A stretch of 64,000 bases of DNA from Hydractinia symbiolongicarpus (GCF_029227915.1 NC_079884.1:10664001-10728000); one strand, 5' to 3'. Shown: positions 12,068 through 27,400, numbered from the stretch's first letter. Made by a program: numbers and translations. The notes: a model not told the origin generated them from the sequence alone.

Positions 12068-13806
12068 CTTACTTTTGAAACATTGCCTCTGCTATTCAAA
12101 AAAATTCGGAGTTCTTTTCCAAACGTGTGCAACACGCCGTCTGCTGGAAGTATCAAAACAATGAAAAGTCTTGTTGCTTTTTTGGCGTAAATGTTTTACC
12201 CATGGTTTGACATTCAGGTTGCATGGCGATGTTGCGAAATTGATCGAAAAAACAAACATGTTGAATGTTTCAACAAGAAATAATTTGTGTCATTGCGCTC
12301 GTTTGCCATACTGGCGCAACATTGTGCAACCACAAACACTTTGCCCTTTCAAATGTCAAATCCGACTATATATCGATAATAGTAATAAAGTTTTTTCGAC
12401 TGTTAAAAGAACACAACGAGGAGACAACGAAGATGAAGACTGGTCAATCTCTGGGACACCTTATGTAAAGAATACCTATGAGTTGTAAACAAGCATCAAA
12501 TGACAATAGTAGAAACTACTAGTCAAAAGATTGTCCCTCCGCGCAACACATTTCATCTTGTTTTTGTTTAGAAAAGATTTTTTGGTTCGCGCAAATGTTA
12601 TTCTTGTAAAAGTTTAGGCGTGGGACTTGTTGGACCAACATTTTATTCTTCTGGAGCAGCCCATTCACGTCCTAGGTTCTTTTTCTTTGGAATATATCGG
12701 ACGACGAAAAAGTAAGTAGCTAGGTAGGTATAGTAGCTAGGTACCTACAAAAGTTTGCCTACATTTTATTGCAATTTCAATTTCAACACTACAATTATTT
12801 CCGGTTTTAATTTCTTACAGCGTTAATGTATTTATCACATATCTTATTTTAATCTTGATGTTTTTACCACACTAAACATACACACATATTATACGTTACT
12901 TCGAAAGAAGAACAAATTTGTAAAATTTCATTGAAGACGAAATATATAACCATTATTACTGTTATTATTATTTATTATTATTATTATATGAATACTTTGA
13001 GTGGATTAATTTTCGCGAATTTCAGTCAAATTCGCGAAAATAAGTACCCGTGAAAAGTTTGAAAAAGCCCATTATGAAAAGGGCTCATTCGTGAGTTTCT
13101 TTACAAAAGCCATTTATTATTTCTGACGTTAACCACGCACGCGAAAAAAAATATTTCCTAAGAATTTGTGCCATGCGAAAATAAATCCTCGCGAAAAATT
13201 GGAGGATGGTTGATTCGCAGAAATTAATCCTCACGAAATGTCCTTTTTATGACCTCGCGAAAATTAGTCTTCGCGAAGTTTTATCCACACCGAAGGTATT
13301 ATGTACTACTTTCAAAGAGAGTTATTTTGAAGGAATAAATTCAAGAAAACTAATTTCTATGTTAACTGTCGTTGCGTATTTAATGTTACCTAGTTTACTC
13401 GAAAAATCCAGCGTTTAATAAATGATAAATCTTTTTTTACTACAACACAGCTGTCCTTTAAATGTGGTAATTATAATTTATACATCATAATTAATGTAAA
13501 AATTTAAATGCAAACTTGAGAATAAGAAAGACTCGTTAATCGTCACTTTTTAAGCTCTACACTATAAGTTCGACTTAATTTTTTTACTTTTAAATCCCTT
13601 TCAGCTACTTCCAAACATCTGGCCAGTCTAAAAAAATTGAAAAGTTAGGTCTTAATCCTGATAATCCGAAGTTTCTTTTTTAATTTTGTGTCTTAATTTT
13701 AAAGTAGATTTCCTAAGAATTTATGGAGTCAGAACCCTGTTTTATCCCCTTAAAATTATTTTTAGCAAGACCCCTGTCAATTTATTAATTTTCTCTTTCA
13801 ATTTTC
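12068..13806. other. ADPGK upstream region and intergenic
   Basis: Includes the presumed divergent or upstream regulatory region of ADPGK. A 105-codon frame at 12171-12488 has no recognisable features. A short ATT/ATA-rich microsatellite is at 12951-12990. No gene is supported here. Confidence 0.5.
13009..13290. repeat. degenerate TCGCGAAAATTA repeat cluster
   Basis: At least six copies of a CGCGAAAATTAATCCT-like phrase in both orientations, for example TTCGCGAATTTCAGTCAAAT at about 13013 and CTCGCGAAAATTAGTCTTCG at about 13253. A similar phrase recurs near 60550-60720. They look like decayed inverted-repeat elements. Confidence 0.55.
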
Positions 13807-13810
13807 TTAA

Positions 13811-14749
13811 AGGAGAGGCGAACTGCGCTGCGGCACGGCTGCTGAATAAAAGTTTATGATGTGTTGATTTTAAAGACCAGACTGATCGGCTTGCTCGCCT
13901 GCTCCATAACTATAACTATAAACCATACATCATTTTGTTTATAAACCATACATCATTTTGTTTACATTTTTGTGAGTGCTGAATTATTTATAATTGAGTA
14001 TTTTTACGCAATTATCAAACGAGTGGCTAAATTAAAAAACAATGGGATATATTTCTCTCTTTATTGTGATGGTCACGGGGTCAATGTACACAAAGTGATT
14101 TAATAAGAAAAAGTTTAAGATCAAAATGGCAAAAATGTAGAACAACATGTAAAGAACATATTTTTATTATTGTGTACTACTTAACTTGCGAATAAAATAG
14201 CGAGTAAAGATAAAAAAAGGTAAAAACACCAAGGAAGAAAGATGAAGCCACCATATCGCACGTTCGATTTGTTATTGAAGGTTTCCGGTCTGTATTTTTT
14301 TTCAAATTTGGCGCCATCTCATGATAACAAACTTTATCGTTCGAAGTTGGTAGTATGTTGTTGAAAAGGGACTCAAAACATGAAAAACATTATTGTTGGT
14401 TATGACAGATATTTTTTTTTCAGAGAAGTTTAAACAAAGGTTATAAAAGATATTACTACTATAGTACGTAAAATATTCTTGGTTATCTCAAGTAAAAGAT
14501 GTTATTTTTAATGTTTACTAAAAAGTACATTTAAAACCTACTTATTTTCACCCCATACAGCCATGGAATTTCCGTAAAAATGTTGTTAGAAAGATATATA
14601 GGTAGTGAGTCGTGAAATATAGTTTTTTATTTGGTATTATAGTAGTTATCTTAGCAGATTTTAGGATTTAGAAATCTATATATATATATTTCTCTCGCTT
14701 AAAATTTATTTTCTGGCTGCCTCAAAATAGTTTCTTGTTCGCCTCTCCT
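13811..14749. mobile_element. TTAA-flanked TIR element, non-autonomous
   Basis: Termini are the perfect 13-bp inverted pair AGGAGAGGCGAAC (13811-13823) and GTTCGCCTCTCCT (14737-14749). TTAA flanks both ends (13807-13810 and 14750-14753). Size is 939 bp with no coding frame. Inside is a 23-bp unit tandemly duplicated at about 13919-13965 (ACCATACATCATTTTGTTTA). TTAA duplications are typical of the piggyBac and Kolobok superfamilies, and the TIR sequence does not settle which. Confidence 0.75.
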
Positions 14750-15077
14750 TTAATATTGTGCGAGTTAGAGGATGAAAGTCCCTATAACCTCAGGATCAAA
14801 TTAAGAAACATTGTGTTTTCTATAAAAAAAGAAGTGTCACCTGAAATATTATAACATTCAAATATTACGCGCAGTAGCAATCCATTACGCCGCAATCAAA
14901 ATTTTGCCGTTAGCAACAAAAAGTAAAAAAATAAAAAATTACTTTAATTTTATTATCTCAAGTTCAACCTCAAATACACCAGTTGATTACAAAAGCAGAA
15001 AGTCTTGCGGCAAAAAGTTTTGCGATTTCCGCGATTTTTGAACATTTCATATTATAAAATCATCAATTATAATTTTG

Positions 15078-15160
15078 TTGGTTATGACATATTTTTTTAG
15101 TTCAGAGAAGTTTAAACAAAGGTTATAAAAGATATTACTACTATAGTACGTAAAATATTC
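15078..15160. repeat. 83-bp direct duplication of element-internal sequence
   Basis: Bases 15078-15160 nearly repeat 14396-14476, sharing AGAGAAGTTTAAACAAAGG and TATTACTACTATAGTACGTA. The first copy lies inside the TTAA-flanked element, the second about 330 bp beyond its right end. Confidence 0.8.
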
Positions 15161-15473
15161 AAAATCAACATTATAATTTTGTAAATTCCCTTACGAAATC
15201 GCTTGCAAAAAAAATCGTGGTCTCTATGCTATAAATTTCTCGCTTTTTATCCTTGCGAAACTTTCCACCCTTAAAGTACTTATACATTTCTTGCAATAAA
15301 TAATAAACAATGCAAATAACCATAACACTACAACAGTACTTGTCTCTACACCGGAGGAGTAAAGTGTACTAAGAAAGTTCTTAGGCTAAACCATATTCAA
15401 TCATAAATGGGCGATGCATAAATGGGCGAAAAACTGAAGAATGCACGTTCGGTAATATGTCACAAGAATTCGG

Positions 15474-18400
15474 TTATGTAACTTTTGGTAGCTTATACAT
15501 TCCTCCAACGTAAAGCAGTTCGCCATCGGAGACTTTACTTTGTAAAAATGTTTTAACTTCTTCAACGGAACACTGTGATGAAGCTTCCCCGTGCACAGCG
15601 AACATCTTCAACATGGAGTGGATTCTCTCAAGTGGCAAGCTTCCGATGTTTGTTAACATCCCAACAACGTACGACCAGTACACCTAGAACAGACAGCAGT
15701 GCAGAGTATGAAAGTCATAAGAGTATAGGAAAGAAGAGTATAGGAAAATGCATCGAATAACTCCCCTTTCTATTAGAACCCCTCGAATAAATACACCACC
15801 TTTCAATGATTTTTTTAAATAAATGCCTCTCTAACCAATGCCTTATTCAGTGGGGCGTTTATTATGGGGAATTTCACCAATAAGGATCTTTATAAAAACT
15901 CATTCGCAATACTTAAAGAAGATATGGTCGATGCTGCAATAATTGACGATAATTGACGATGACAATATTGGTAATGCAGAGATTATGTAAAAAATATGTG
16001 TTCCATTGACAAAAGAAAAGGAAAAGTTAAATGTTTATTAAACGCCCCCTTCTTTTCAATTCTTGCCCCCTCAAATAAACGCCCGAGCGTACCTGTAGTT
16101 CTTCATCTTTTTGATTTTGAGAGGATGTAGTAACTGCTTCGTCATCAGATTCATACATTGACGCTTCTAAGATAATGAAAAGAACAAAACTGAACCAAGG
16201 TTTTGATAATCACTAACTGAATATGTAAATTTTACAACTTCCGACATTTCCATGACTTGTGGTCACCCTGAAAATGGGACCGAGTGTACTGTATGATTTT
16301 TAACAGGTCTCTATTATCGATCGGATGAAAGAACAATCAACCGCTCTTTAAAATACAGTAGCTTGATTCTCAAGTTGTTTTTTAGATTTGCAAAACATTT
16401 CTGCAGATTTTTAACTCTTTTTTATTTCCTAAACACCATAATAACCGAATTTTTGTTGTTTTTTTATAAATGAATTACAAGGAATGGAATGACAACAAAT
16501 GGACTGTCGTATAATATAATGAGCTTTGTTATTCCCATGAAAAATATTTAAGCATATTTCTTTATTTCCGATTGTGGAAATTATCCTGCTAAGGAAAATT
16601 ACCATGCATGTGCGATTGGAAGGATTGTGCAGCTCCGTAAACATCATTTTGTTTCTCAATAACCACACCTTGACCAACCCAAAATGCAATGCGGCTTCGT
16701 AGAGATGTTTTGGTTATATTCATTTCTTTAGATAAATCTGTTAGATTCCATTCCCCTGAAGAAAAAAATTCCAGTACATGTGCAACACTTAAATCCACTC
16801 TCTTTAACTCGAATAATTATTGTTTCGAACAAATAATTTTGTCTATTGCCGCCTTTTCTTTCTCCCTACTGCCTTAATCTACGTGATAAAAATTTTCTGG
16901 TCCTTTGCTAGTTCGGAATAAAGAGTCCACTTAGTCCAATTACACATTTTTAAGTAAGAAACACGTTTATTAGAAAAATGAAGCTGGGATTTATACGTAA
17001 TTTCAACCGCTAACTTGACAAGACTTTTACTGAAAACCATTTGAAGGGTATAAAATAGTGGTCAGTCTTTATGCATTTTCAAAAATCTCCCGAAAAGTTC
17101 CAAAAAAAGATAAGAAACATTTAGGCTGAACTAAAAACGTGTAAAAAAACTTATGAAGTCAGGACAGCCAATTCCAACATTTGCATGTCAACAAGAGTTT
17201 TATAAGGCAAAATATAGCTACTTATAAATTTTTTCGAAAGAGAAATGTTCGATTTAAGAGCATTTTGTAACCGTACTAATAGCACCCAACAGTGACGAAA
17301 ACTGACACAAAAATATACGTTATTAATTTAAATCAAGCATACCTTTCTCCTGGAATTTTAATATCAATGTGGCTTGTGCAGGAGTGGCATTAAAGCTCTT
17401 TACACCGTCATCGAGTTCGACTTCTAACTCCACGCTTCCCAAATGATTAAACCATTCTAACGTGCGCATACCTTTCGACTGTTTAAAAATTTCTGTATAT
17501 GTATCCATTAAACTGAAAGGGAAGAGCATAGATGAACTCATTGATGTCAGCGCACAAACTAAATGAATGTGTAGCTATGGTAACTACGGTGTAAATTGCC
17601 GAATCGAATAATTACAACAAGAAATCACGAAATGATTCTGTTTAAGGGTTCTGGGTAGAGCAAAGAAAGATTCTATATACAAATCAGTTTCCATAATACC
17701 TTGCCAGTATAAATAACTTGTGAAAACTTTTAAATTTGCCCAATGAAGACTTTTCACCTATGGATTCTCTCTGGCTTTTTTTGATATTTTATAGCAAAAA
17801 TCACTTTTCAACAAAAATTTAAAGTCAATGGCATTTACCTTTTTACTTTTGGTGGAGGCTCGACGGTGTCTTCTGACAAAGTTGGCCAGAATGCACTTGA
17901 TAAGATAAATGAATTAAATTCAATGGATTCCTAAAAGCACACAAAACCAAAACGAAAAATGTAATAGAAAATATTTTAGAAATTAATCGTTAGCTAAATT
18001 TATTTTTATTGAAAAGAAATACCTCATTTTCTTTGTCATCCTCCTTTTTGTCATCGTCACATCCCTCCATTTTATCCCTGTCACTTTCCATCTTCTTGTC
18101 TTTTCTATCATTTGACTTGTCCATTTCATCTTTAATAAGGCGATTGATTCGATGAGAGTCTTGAATATCTTTCAACATGATATCACAAAAGTGGAGATGA
18201 TGTTCACCAAATCTTCTTTTCAACAACTCCAAATAACGTCGCTAAATATTTGAAATTGCAACCTTTTGAAGCTGTGATAGAGTGGCCAACAGCCAATGCA
18301 TTAGAGGATAAAATGCAGCTTTTTTAAAAAAGCGCTACAACAGGGTGGCCACAGATTAAAACTTCATAATTTTAGCAGAGTTTAGACCAGGGGGTAAATT

Positions 18401-21400
18401 TCAGGAAAAAACACAAAAAACGTATGAATTAACCATTACATATTTAGGATATTTTGTTAAAATTTTAGGAGGAAATAAAGACTAACTAATAATCAAGAAT
18501 TTCCTTTTTTTAAATATCAGTTTATTTTCGAATTGCGGTAATTATGTGAATATGCTCCAAGATGAACATATACTTAATTTTTGTGACATTAACGTAACGA
18601 CAAGAATGCCACCATAAACAATTTTGGGAAATTTTAAAAAGAATCAATATTTTCAATCCAAATTTTTTTTAGGTAGGAGGGATTTCATTTTTTTGGGTTA
18701 TTCAAAAGGTTTTAGGTGTGGCCACTCTGTACAATAGCCATGTTTTAACTGATAAAAACTACAATTTAGTGCCACGTTTGGGGGAAAAATGTTACCTCGT
18801 TAGTTACATCATAAGAAAAGTTCGTCAAAATTCTATCAGCCAATAATATTCGATACTGCGAAACAAACATATCTTGACTACCATATATGTTGACTAAAAT
18901 ATTGATGATGTCAGCAGTTCTTTGACTTTTTGAAGATAAATCTGTATGTTAGGAAAAGGAAATTTAATTAATAAGGGGGGGGGGGGGCTATTTAAAATAA
19001 ATGAAAATGCTACTCATAATATTAGTAAACATTTATAACTTAAATTAACTAACCTGTTTTAGCATCGATAGGATCCGGCATCCAGTCCTCACCATCTGAT
19101 TCCGAATCGGATCCGTTGGTACTCTTAACTTCGATATCTGTTCCAAACAATTCCTAAAAGTAAAATCACACAATACGGATAAGGATATGAAAAGAAATTT
19201 CTGTGCACCAAGAAATCTTAAAATGGTAGATGAAATTCCAAATATGTAAAACATGCGCGAGGTATTAGGGCACTTAAAAACTGCAGTGCTAAAAATGGAG
19301 GCGTAGAGTAAGCTGTTAATTACTATGCAGATTGGTACCACCCCATGTATTAATTGGATCATTGTTCCAAGTTTAACCCAATAAACATCATCATTCTCGG
19401 CTTAACAGAAGAGAAAATTTATCTAAAATTCTTTAATGTCATACCTCGGCTAAATCAGGACCAGTTTCCTGATCAGTGAGACACGTGATTATACACTTGA
19501 TAGTGTCCTCTCGACTCCTGTAAATTTAAAACGAGATAAGAAAGTGTCTCTTGTTGAAACTCTGGTAGTAAAACGCTGACCTTAAAAGTAGATCTCTCAA
19601 AACAATCAACAGTCAGGGTTGCCAATCTTTTTAAAGAGTCGAATACAAGATGATTTGGGGACTTTTAATGGAAATTTTTCAGCCTTTTTCCAGAATATGA
19701 GATATTGTAAAACCACAATTAAGGAGAATAGAGGAGAAAGTTGTCAAAAATCTACTTTTAGAGGAGATTTGAGGTTAATTGAGGAGTTTTGAGGAGGTGT
19801 GGAAACCCTAAAAATGAATTTCTATCCATGATGACCGAAGTACACCTTTTTCAAGGTACGCGCCAGCAAGCTTTATAATCTCGACTCTTTAAATATTATA
19901 CGGATACTAGAACTTTGTGTTGCTACACGCAGGATTTTGGTCAAATAAGCTATACCACTAACCGCAAATATTCTCTAAGTGGGGCACACACATTTTCAAG
20001 TATAACACCAACTGGATCGAGCTCTCTTAACGTTCGAATTGCTGACACATATTGAGTAAGAATATCGTCAGTGTTGACAGCTGGATGAAGTAAACGATTT
20101 TCGAATCTAGAAAGAACACTATGCGTGTTATTGCGGCTTTTGTAAATCAAAACATGACAATAACAGTGTTATAATAGGTCCCGTCTTTGTATTAATTATA
20201 ACTTCAGCATCAAAAGTGGAGGTTTTCAGGGTGGTCACTTATGCTACAAAACTAAATTCTAGAACTTCTCTAGGAATTTTCTGCCTTTTTTCTAGAAGTA
20301 ATTTCGCTTAAAAATTGGTATAAACTTTATTAAGTAAAAAATCCTAAACAAAGCAGAGATTTTAAAAAAATGTATTCAATGAGTTTTCCAGATTTTTCTG
20401 TTTTCGCAAATTTTAGGATTTTTTACAAGGAGTAAATGTAATTCCAGTAGTGTTAAGAAGTAGTGACCATCTTGGTGTACATATTGTTTGCCAGGTAATA
20501 TAGTGCGCAAGTTGGACTATTATCATCGAATTCGCATTATTTTGATGAAATGATGCAAACTGAACTTCATAAATTAGTACTTGACATTGACTCAAATTTT
20601 TTTATAAGTTTGTGAGACACCGAGAGGTTAAGAAACTAGCCAGGCTATTTTCTCAAAAGAAAATTTTTGGGAGCTTCAGGTTATACACTGCCTTATCGTA
20701 ATCGCAGTGAATAAATAGTAAGAATTGATAAGCAATACAATACATACAAGTAAGATGGTTGCATACCTGCGTTCTTTTTGCAAGAAACCTAACCAACAAT
20801 TCAAACCTAACAACTAAATCCACACATGTAGTACTATATTCCTTTTACTTTATATAATTGTGGTATATAGCCATGTTTGCTTACGGATACAAATCGTTAA
20901 TTTTGTCAATTTTTTATTTCCATATCATTGAAAAGCTTATAATTTATAAAAAAGTTTGTTTCAATAAACCTAATTTGCTCAAAGTTTCGACATCTCGAAA
21001 TTAATTTTTACTCGATACACCTTCGCGTTTTAGACACAAAGGTACAAGACTAGAACATCAATGTTCTGGTCATGCTTTAGCTTTCTTATTTCTTTTTAAA
21101 AATGAATTATTGAGACATCATCACAGTATAAAGATAGAGAAGTACGACAGAGAAACAAAAAAAGCAAGTTTCTGATATAAATTCGGAGACACGTTTGAGT
21201 ACTCAAGTGTAGTAGATTTGAACAGTACCCATACTCTTTGAGAGTTGACAACTTTAAAAATGTGTTTGATAATTTTTCCATCTTCCCCTTTTTGAACTAG
21301 CACTATTCGATAAAAAATTTAACTGTTATTCAGAAAATATATACTTTTATATAATTTTATTTTACAGTTTAGAAAATATAGCCAGTACTGTTAACATGGG

Positions 21401-24400
21401 TAATATGTGTTTCATGTATCTTTAAAATTCTTAATATTTCCCACCTTTCAAAGTAAGTTTTTGTAGATTGGTTTAACATAGAAAACAATAGTATTCACAC
21501 TTACGATTGCCGCAAAGACTCAGTAAGAGCCTGTCTTGTTTCTGTTTTAGTCATACAATCCTAACAGTAAAAAAATAAAAATAGGCAAGTCTCAAAAAAA
21601 TTATTTATGATTCAAGCTCACAAAATAGTAACTTCAGAAGATATCACAAATCACATGAAGCAACCCTGATGTGTGAGTGCGTGTGTGAAGTAACTTGATG
21701 TATTGACAGATTTTAACCTGGTTTATATTTTAAAAAGAGTTTGTTTTTCCTGACTATTACATATGATAGGTTGTTTACCTTCTTTATCCAACTCATTCAT
21801 TCTCTATTTTAATGTATTTATTTCTATTATAAATTATTTTACTTTGTTTTGATAAAATTCCGAAACTGATAAAATTAAAGAAAATTTTTCAAATTTTCTT
21901 GGCACAATTATTTCCAGGTTATTCATGTAGGTTTAATTATTATGAGTTAAATGAGCAGTACTATTTTTGTGATCTGCAGTCTGGAAGATACATGATAAGT
22001 AAATAATCTCCCAATCTAACAAATAAACCTGAAGACAAACCTTAAGATCATTTATAGCTGGTAATGATTCTGGATATTCGACAATTATTTCAAATAATTC
22101 GGATATTCTAAAATAAAATAATTTTATCAGCAGAAACATTTCTAACAAAAACAAAATATACATTAGGCCGGAAAGGCAGTAGAATATATACCACTACTCA
22201 TACAGCGTTTGTAAGATAAGGCACAAGGAAGGATGCTAATCCCACACTGATTTCAAAAAAGTAAGTAATACCGTAATTCAGCAAATGCTTTGTACGTAAA
22301 ATATTGAAGTCTTGGTTGCCATTGATCTACTGTTAAATAATCCTCTTTATTAGAGACTGTGTTGCACCCTTAAAAAGAATTAAGTTAAAGTAAAAATATG
22401 ATCTCAAAAAATGTACTGTACATCAAGCCTATTGCTCCCCAAAAGTTATAATAATTTAGACAGGGACAGCAATCTGATAAATAGAATAAGTTTATAAACG
22501 CATATTTTAATAAAAATCTATTTCATCTTGCCTTTGTTATATATCGTCTCCTCTTATTGATAGGCCTGGTACATGATACTTACTAGTTGTATCTTGCTAC
22601 CATTTGACAAACTATGAAGGGTCTAATAATCTCTACTAATATACGTTATTAACAGTTCACAGACAGAACATTATTTAGTTTTATTTTCAAATAAACAGAA
22701 GAATTGCGTAGTAGTGATTAGCAGTACTAGCAACAACAGTTGTAAGATAATACATAGTACAACAAATCAGTTAACGAATTCATCCTACCATAACTATCTA
22801 TGGCAAACTTCAACCAAGCAATCAATCCTTTTTTCATCCAAGCAAACACTTTATCCAACCATGGCTCCAAAAATTCCCCTTTACAATTCGTTTCAATAAA
22901 TTGCGTCAGCTAAGTTGAAAAAAAAGAAGAAAAAAATTTGACAAGTTCTGGATTTCTTATTGCAACTTGAAATTTGTTTTCAGAATTTCTATTGAAGTAC
23001 AAAAAAAAAACAAGTTGGGCTAAGTTGTGAAAGGAAAATAAATTTATGCGAAGAACACTATGTAAAAGGCAACATATAAATAATTTGTTCAGGGTGTCTA
23101 TTACAATGACATCACAAAATACTTTTCTAAATTTTTAAGAGAAAAATATGACACACTAAAAATACCGTCTAAATCAAACAAAAAAATACTTTGACAAATT
23201 ACCAATATGGACAGAGGGGATGTTATATTTTCATCTGAATTTAAAAGAATTTGAGTTTTTCCACAGATTTCTATGCAATGGTTGCTACGGAAAATGAAGG
23301 ATTTAGAAATTTTAATGCTTTTCAAGGAGAATTAGACATTTAAACTTTGAGATTTTTTATATTGTTTATAAATATAACAATCAACCTGAAGATAAACAAC
23401 ACTAGCTATTGCGGGACTGGATAGGTGTTCAATTAAATCTAATTCTGCGATAATACGGTTCAACTCAATAAAATGATTCAATATAACTTCACAACAACAA
23501 TTCTCTTTTTCGTTATTGCAGGAGAGACAATCTACATCTTCATCTTCATACAACTCATTATCTTGCTCGATTTCTAAAGCAAACAATACGCAATTAAATT
23601 GCAGAGAAACTAATTTGGACTACTATTTCAAACCTATTTGCAAGAGAAAACAACCAATTCAGGACCAAAATATGTTGAGCAAGCATTAGAAAAGTAAAAT
23701 ACTTCAAGTATTAGAAGAAAAAAACTTCAAGTATTAGAAAAGTAAAATACTTCAAGCGTTTGAAAAGGAAAATATTTCAAGCGTTGGAGAAGTAACATAT
23801 TTCAAGCGTTAGAAAAGTAAGATATTTCAAATTCTTCAAGCATTAGAAAAGTGAAATACCTCAAGCTTTAAAAAAGTAAAATACTTCTCAACTATTAAAA
23901 CAACTCGAAACATTAAAAAATAAAATTAATATTATTGTTATTATTTACCCAGGATAGCCTCTGCCGTTCCTATTGATACTGCTATTAATGAGGGTCCTGC
24001 AAAGTGGATTCTAGTGTATTGAAAGCTCCCGTTTGAGTTAAGAAAATCATGCAAGCTACAACTATTGTTATTGTTTGTGAATTTTTGTGTCCTAAGTGCA
24101 ATGCTTTTACCCTTAACACATATTTTTTGTCTGAGATTACGTAAGACAACTTTGAAAATGAGATTTGCTATTTTGCTAAAATGCTATTTTAACAATACAA
24201 TTCTAAAGAAAATTAGGAAATATTCTTCACTAAATAAATGGTTGTTTCATTTTATTTAAAACAAAAATTATAAATAGGAATAATTTACCACATACCTTTA
24301 AAAACTTGACAATGTTGATATTTATATGCTTCAAAGGATTTCTTGTACAAATTTGTTACAGTATCATGCAGTGTGTGTGGCTTGTTCAGCAACAATCCTG

Positions 24401-27400
24401 CTTTTATAAGTAATAAATTCCTAGAAAAGTCAACAAGAAAGATTTTGGATATCATTGAAGATCAAAAAATCATAAAGAAGTTAGGTATTACATATCTTTT
24501 TTCTTACTTTTTACGTTCAACTTCATTTTTCACATCTAGCCATGGCTTTAATGAATCCTGTAGCTTTTTAAATAATTCCAAGTAGTTATATATTTCTTGA
24601 AGTGCATCTTCACTGTCTTGAAACTTCGGAACAAAAAAAGAATTTGAAATATACATTTATAGAAGACTATACATCACCCTAGTTGTTATTCACAAAATAA
24701 TTGATAGGTAAATATTTTTAGAAAAGCTTCCACAACTTGAATTATTTGTCAAACAACAAGTTTTACTTAAATCACATGCAAGCAGCATTCAAAATGTTTT
24801 TTAAGTGCTGTCATTGATACTCAAGAACAAAACAATTCCTTTAAGATTTCTGATTTGGAAATAAATTGTCATTATTACGGCGAATTTTGTTCGGTCATCT
24901 TATATATTATTATGCTAATATATCTGTCTGTAAAGCGCAAAGTGGATATTCTAATGTCTGATTTGTTAATCTATTTGATGTTACTAATCATCAAAATAAT
25001 GGATTGGTGTCAATAGCATTTAAAATTAGTGAAACCATTGAATTGCACGTATAATATAGACTAAATGACTTGTCATCAAAATATGCCTCCCAACTTAACC
25101 AGCTGTGCCTTGTTAAGTGAATGTTCCACAGGCCATAAAACTAATATTTATTAATTGCTCTTTTCATTGCTTCTTTGCCCGCATTCCATAAGATATGCTT
25201 CTCACACCATCGAACTTTAAGACAGATGCGTTAGCTTTTATATACTTTAAGCTGAATAAATAAATCTCTCAGATTTCCATTAAAGATTTATTGACCTGAT
25301 GAGATAAATGTTTTCTTAACTAAGGTAGGTAAAAGCAAAACAGAAGGAGAAACAATAAAAACAAAATGTATCTCAAAAAATTCTTTGTTAAGAATATTTT
25401 ACAACACAACAAAATGTCCTAAGAACATTATCACACCAGGTACCCCAGAAATATAACTATTAACTTGTTTAAAATTGAAAACACTGAGTATAAATAACAC
25501 ACCAAGGCACACAAACTCGCAGAATATTTTGATAGAGTAAATAAAAGAGCATATGAACCCTATAAAAAGGAAAAATGATGATCTTGTTGATGGTTTTAAT
25601 TTTGATTAAAATATTACTTTAAAAAAGCTTCTTTAAAGAAAATAATTTTAAATAAGCAACTATTCAGTCAATTTACAATATCCCAACCATGTATGAATTT
25701 TACACTTTAAAAAATGCATCAGATTCTATATCAAGCTAGCATAATAAACAATGTTAATAATAACACATCAGAATAAGAATATTAAATAACACATACAAAC
25801 CCTAAAAACAAGGGTAAACTTATATAGAAAAATCATTAAATATGATTAAAAACATTTAATAGTTAATAATACAATGTTACAATTATAACGTTACATGTTT
25901 AAGTTCATATCAAGTAGTGGTTTCATTCATCACTAAAATCATCAAATAAATTCTTTGGAACCTTGGGAAACTCACATACATCCTCTTCATCATCACTACT
26001 AATGCATGTAAACAGTCTAGATCTAACCAATCTGTCAGACATTGGTGATGTGGAAGGCGAACAATCTGACAGTCGTGGACTGCTACAAAAGTTTAAATCT
26101 GTTGGTGAGTAATTCCACAGGTTTGTTTCCCTTTTGTTTGATACCGGCTGAAAGAACGGACTGGGCTGAGGAAATGGACTGCTATTGTCCCTTTGATAGG
26201 CATTTATATCTTCTGGTGTTGCATTCTGTACTAAAGACTCATGTCCATGAAATGCATTACCAACAGGTCCCACTAATAACGACTCTGGAAAGGGTGGAGG
26301 TGTTATTGACTGAGGTCGGAACTTTTTCTTTTCTTGATGATTAAAAATATTAAGAACATAGCTAAGCATTAAACTCATTAATGTGATCAAATATAAAATT
26401 GGCCTGAAAATACTACTCATGTAACCAATGTTGTGACGCATTTTTTGTGCACGAACCACACTACACATTTTTACAATTTCATTGATGGATGGTCTAGTCA
26501 AATAATTAGGGTCCATTGCTCTTGTGATGAAAACAATCAAATCATCTGACAAACCTTCTGTAAATTCAATGGGAAGTTTCCCTTCTCGAAGTGTGTGCCA
26601 TAAAACGCCTCCTTTGGGAAGTTCCAAGCTACAGGCCAATTCCAATATTGTGATGCCAAGACTAAAAATATCAGCAGCTTTTGAAAAATGACCTTCCATT
26701 ATTTCTGGTGCTAAGTACTTTGCATCACCATCCATTACATTGCTAAGGTCTCTTGTCAACTCAACAACGAGACCAAAGTCTCCAATTTTGTAAAATCCAT
26801 CTCGACCTAAAAACATATTGGCTGATTTCAAATCCATGTGTACAAAATCTGCATCATGAAGATTTTTTAAGCCATTACACAAATCAACAATCATGTTCCA
26901 AATTTCCTTCTCTTCAATAAATTGAACACTTTCAGCATAGTCTTTCAAGCTCATTTCACATAATTCAGTTTGAATGTACAAATGATCAAGTTCTTCCCAA
27001 GCTTTGAAAAAATGCACACAATTCTTATGGTGCGGTATCAACTCATTTTTATTCACTTCTTCCAATCTCTGTTTGCGATCAAAATCACCACGAAATCTTT
27101 CACGTGATTTCTTAACTGCGTAAAGTTTGCCGTCTTCTTTACTTTGAACTTTCCACACTTCCCCAAACGAACCAGTACCCAAACGTGTTAATTTTGTAAA
27201 GCATTGATCAAAAAACAACTGATCAAAGGTTTTATACAATGGGCTTTGTATATTTACATCACCTTTGATTTGTGACTGACGGAAACTCACAGCATGGGCT
27301 CCAGGCGTCGAAGGTTTCCTATTTCGAAATATTCTACTAATAGGTGGTGCAGATTTTATTGGCGATCTTGGAGTAAAACTATTCTCATGAAATCCATTTG

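Noticed and set aside
12171-12488. 105-codon plus-strand frame upstream of ADPGK
   Set aside because: No family similarity, no splice context, and it overlaps a second frame in another phase.
16755-16798. Upstream extension of the ANAPC2 winged-helix exon (DLSVAHVLEFF)
   Set aside because: The acceptor TTCTTCAG at 16756 gives the correct phase and family alignment (KFQEKG joined to EWNLTDL); the upstream frame is intronic.
21121-21303. Minus-strand frame with VQKGEDGKIIKHIFKVV, considered as an ANAPC2 exon
   Set aside because: Neighbouring ANAPC2 exons (21505-21560 and 19963-20106) already join in phase and match the family without it.
23940-24020. GPSLIAVSIGTAEAIL frame, considered as an ANAPC2 exon
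   Set aside because: The exons at 24296-24420 and 23386-23573 join directly in phase. The segment resembles a dispersed repeat seen near 60890-60960.
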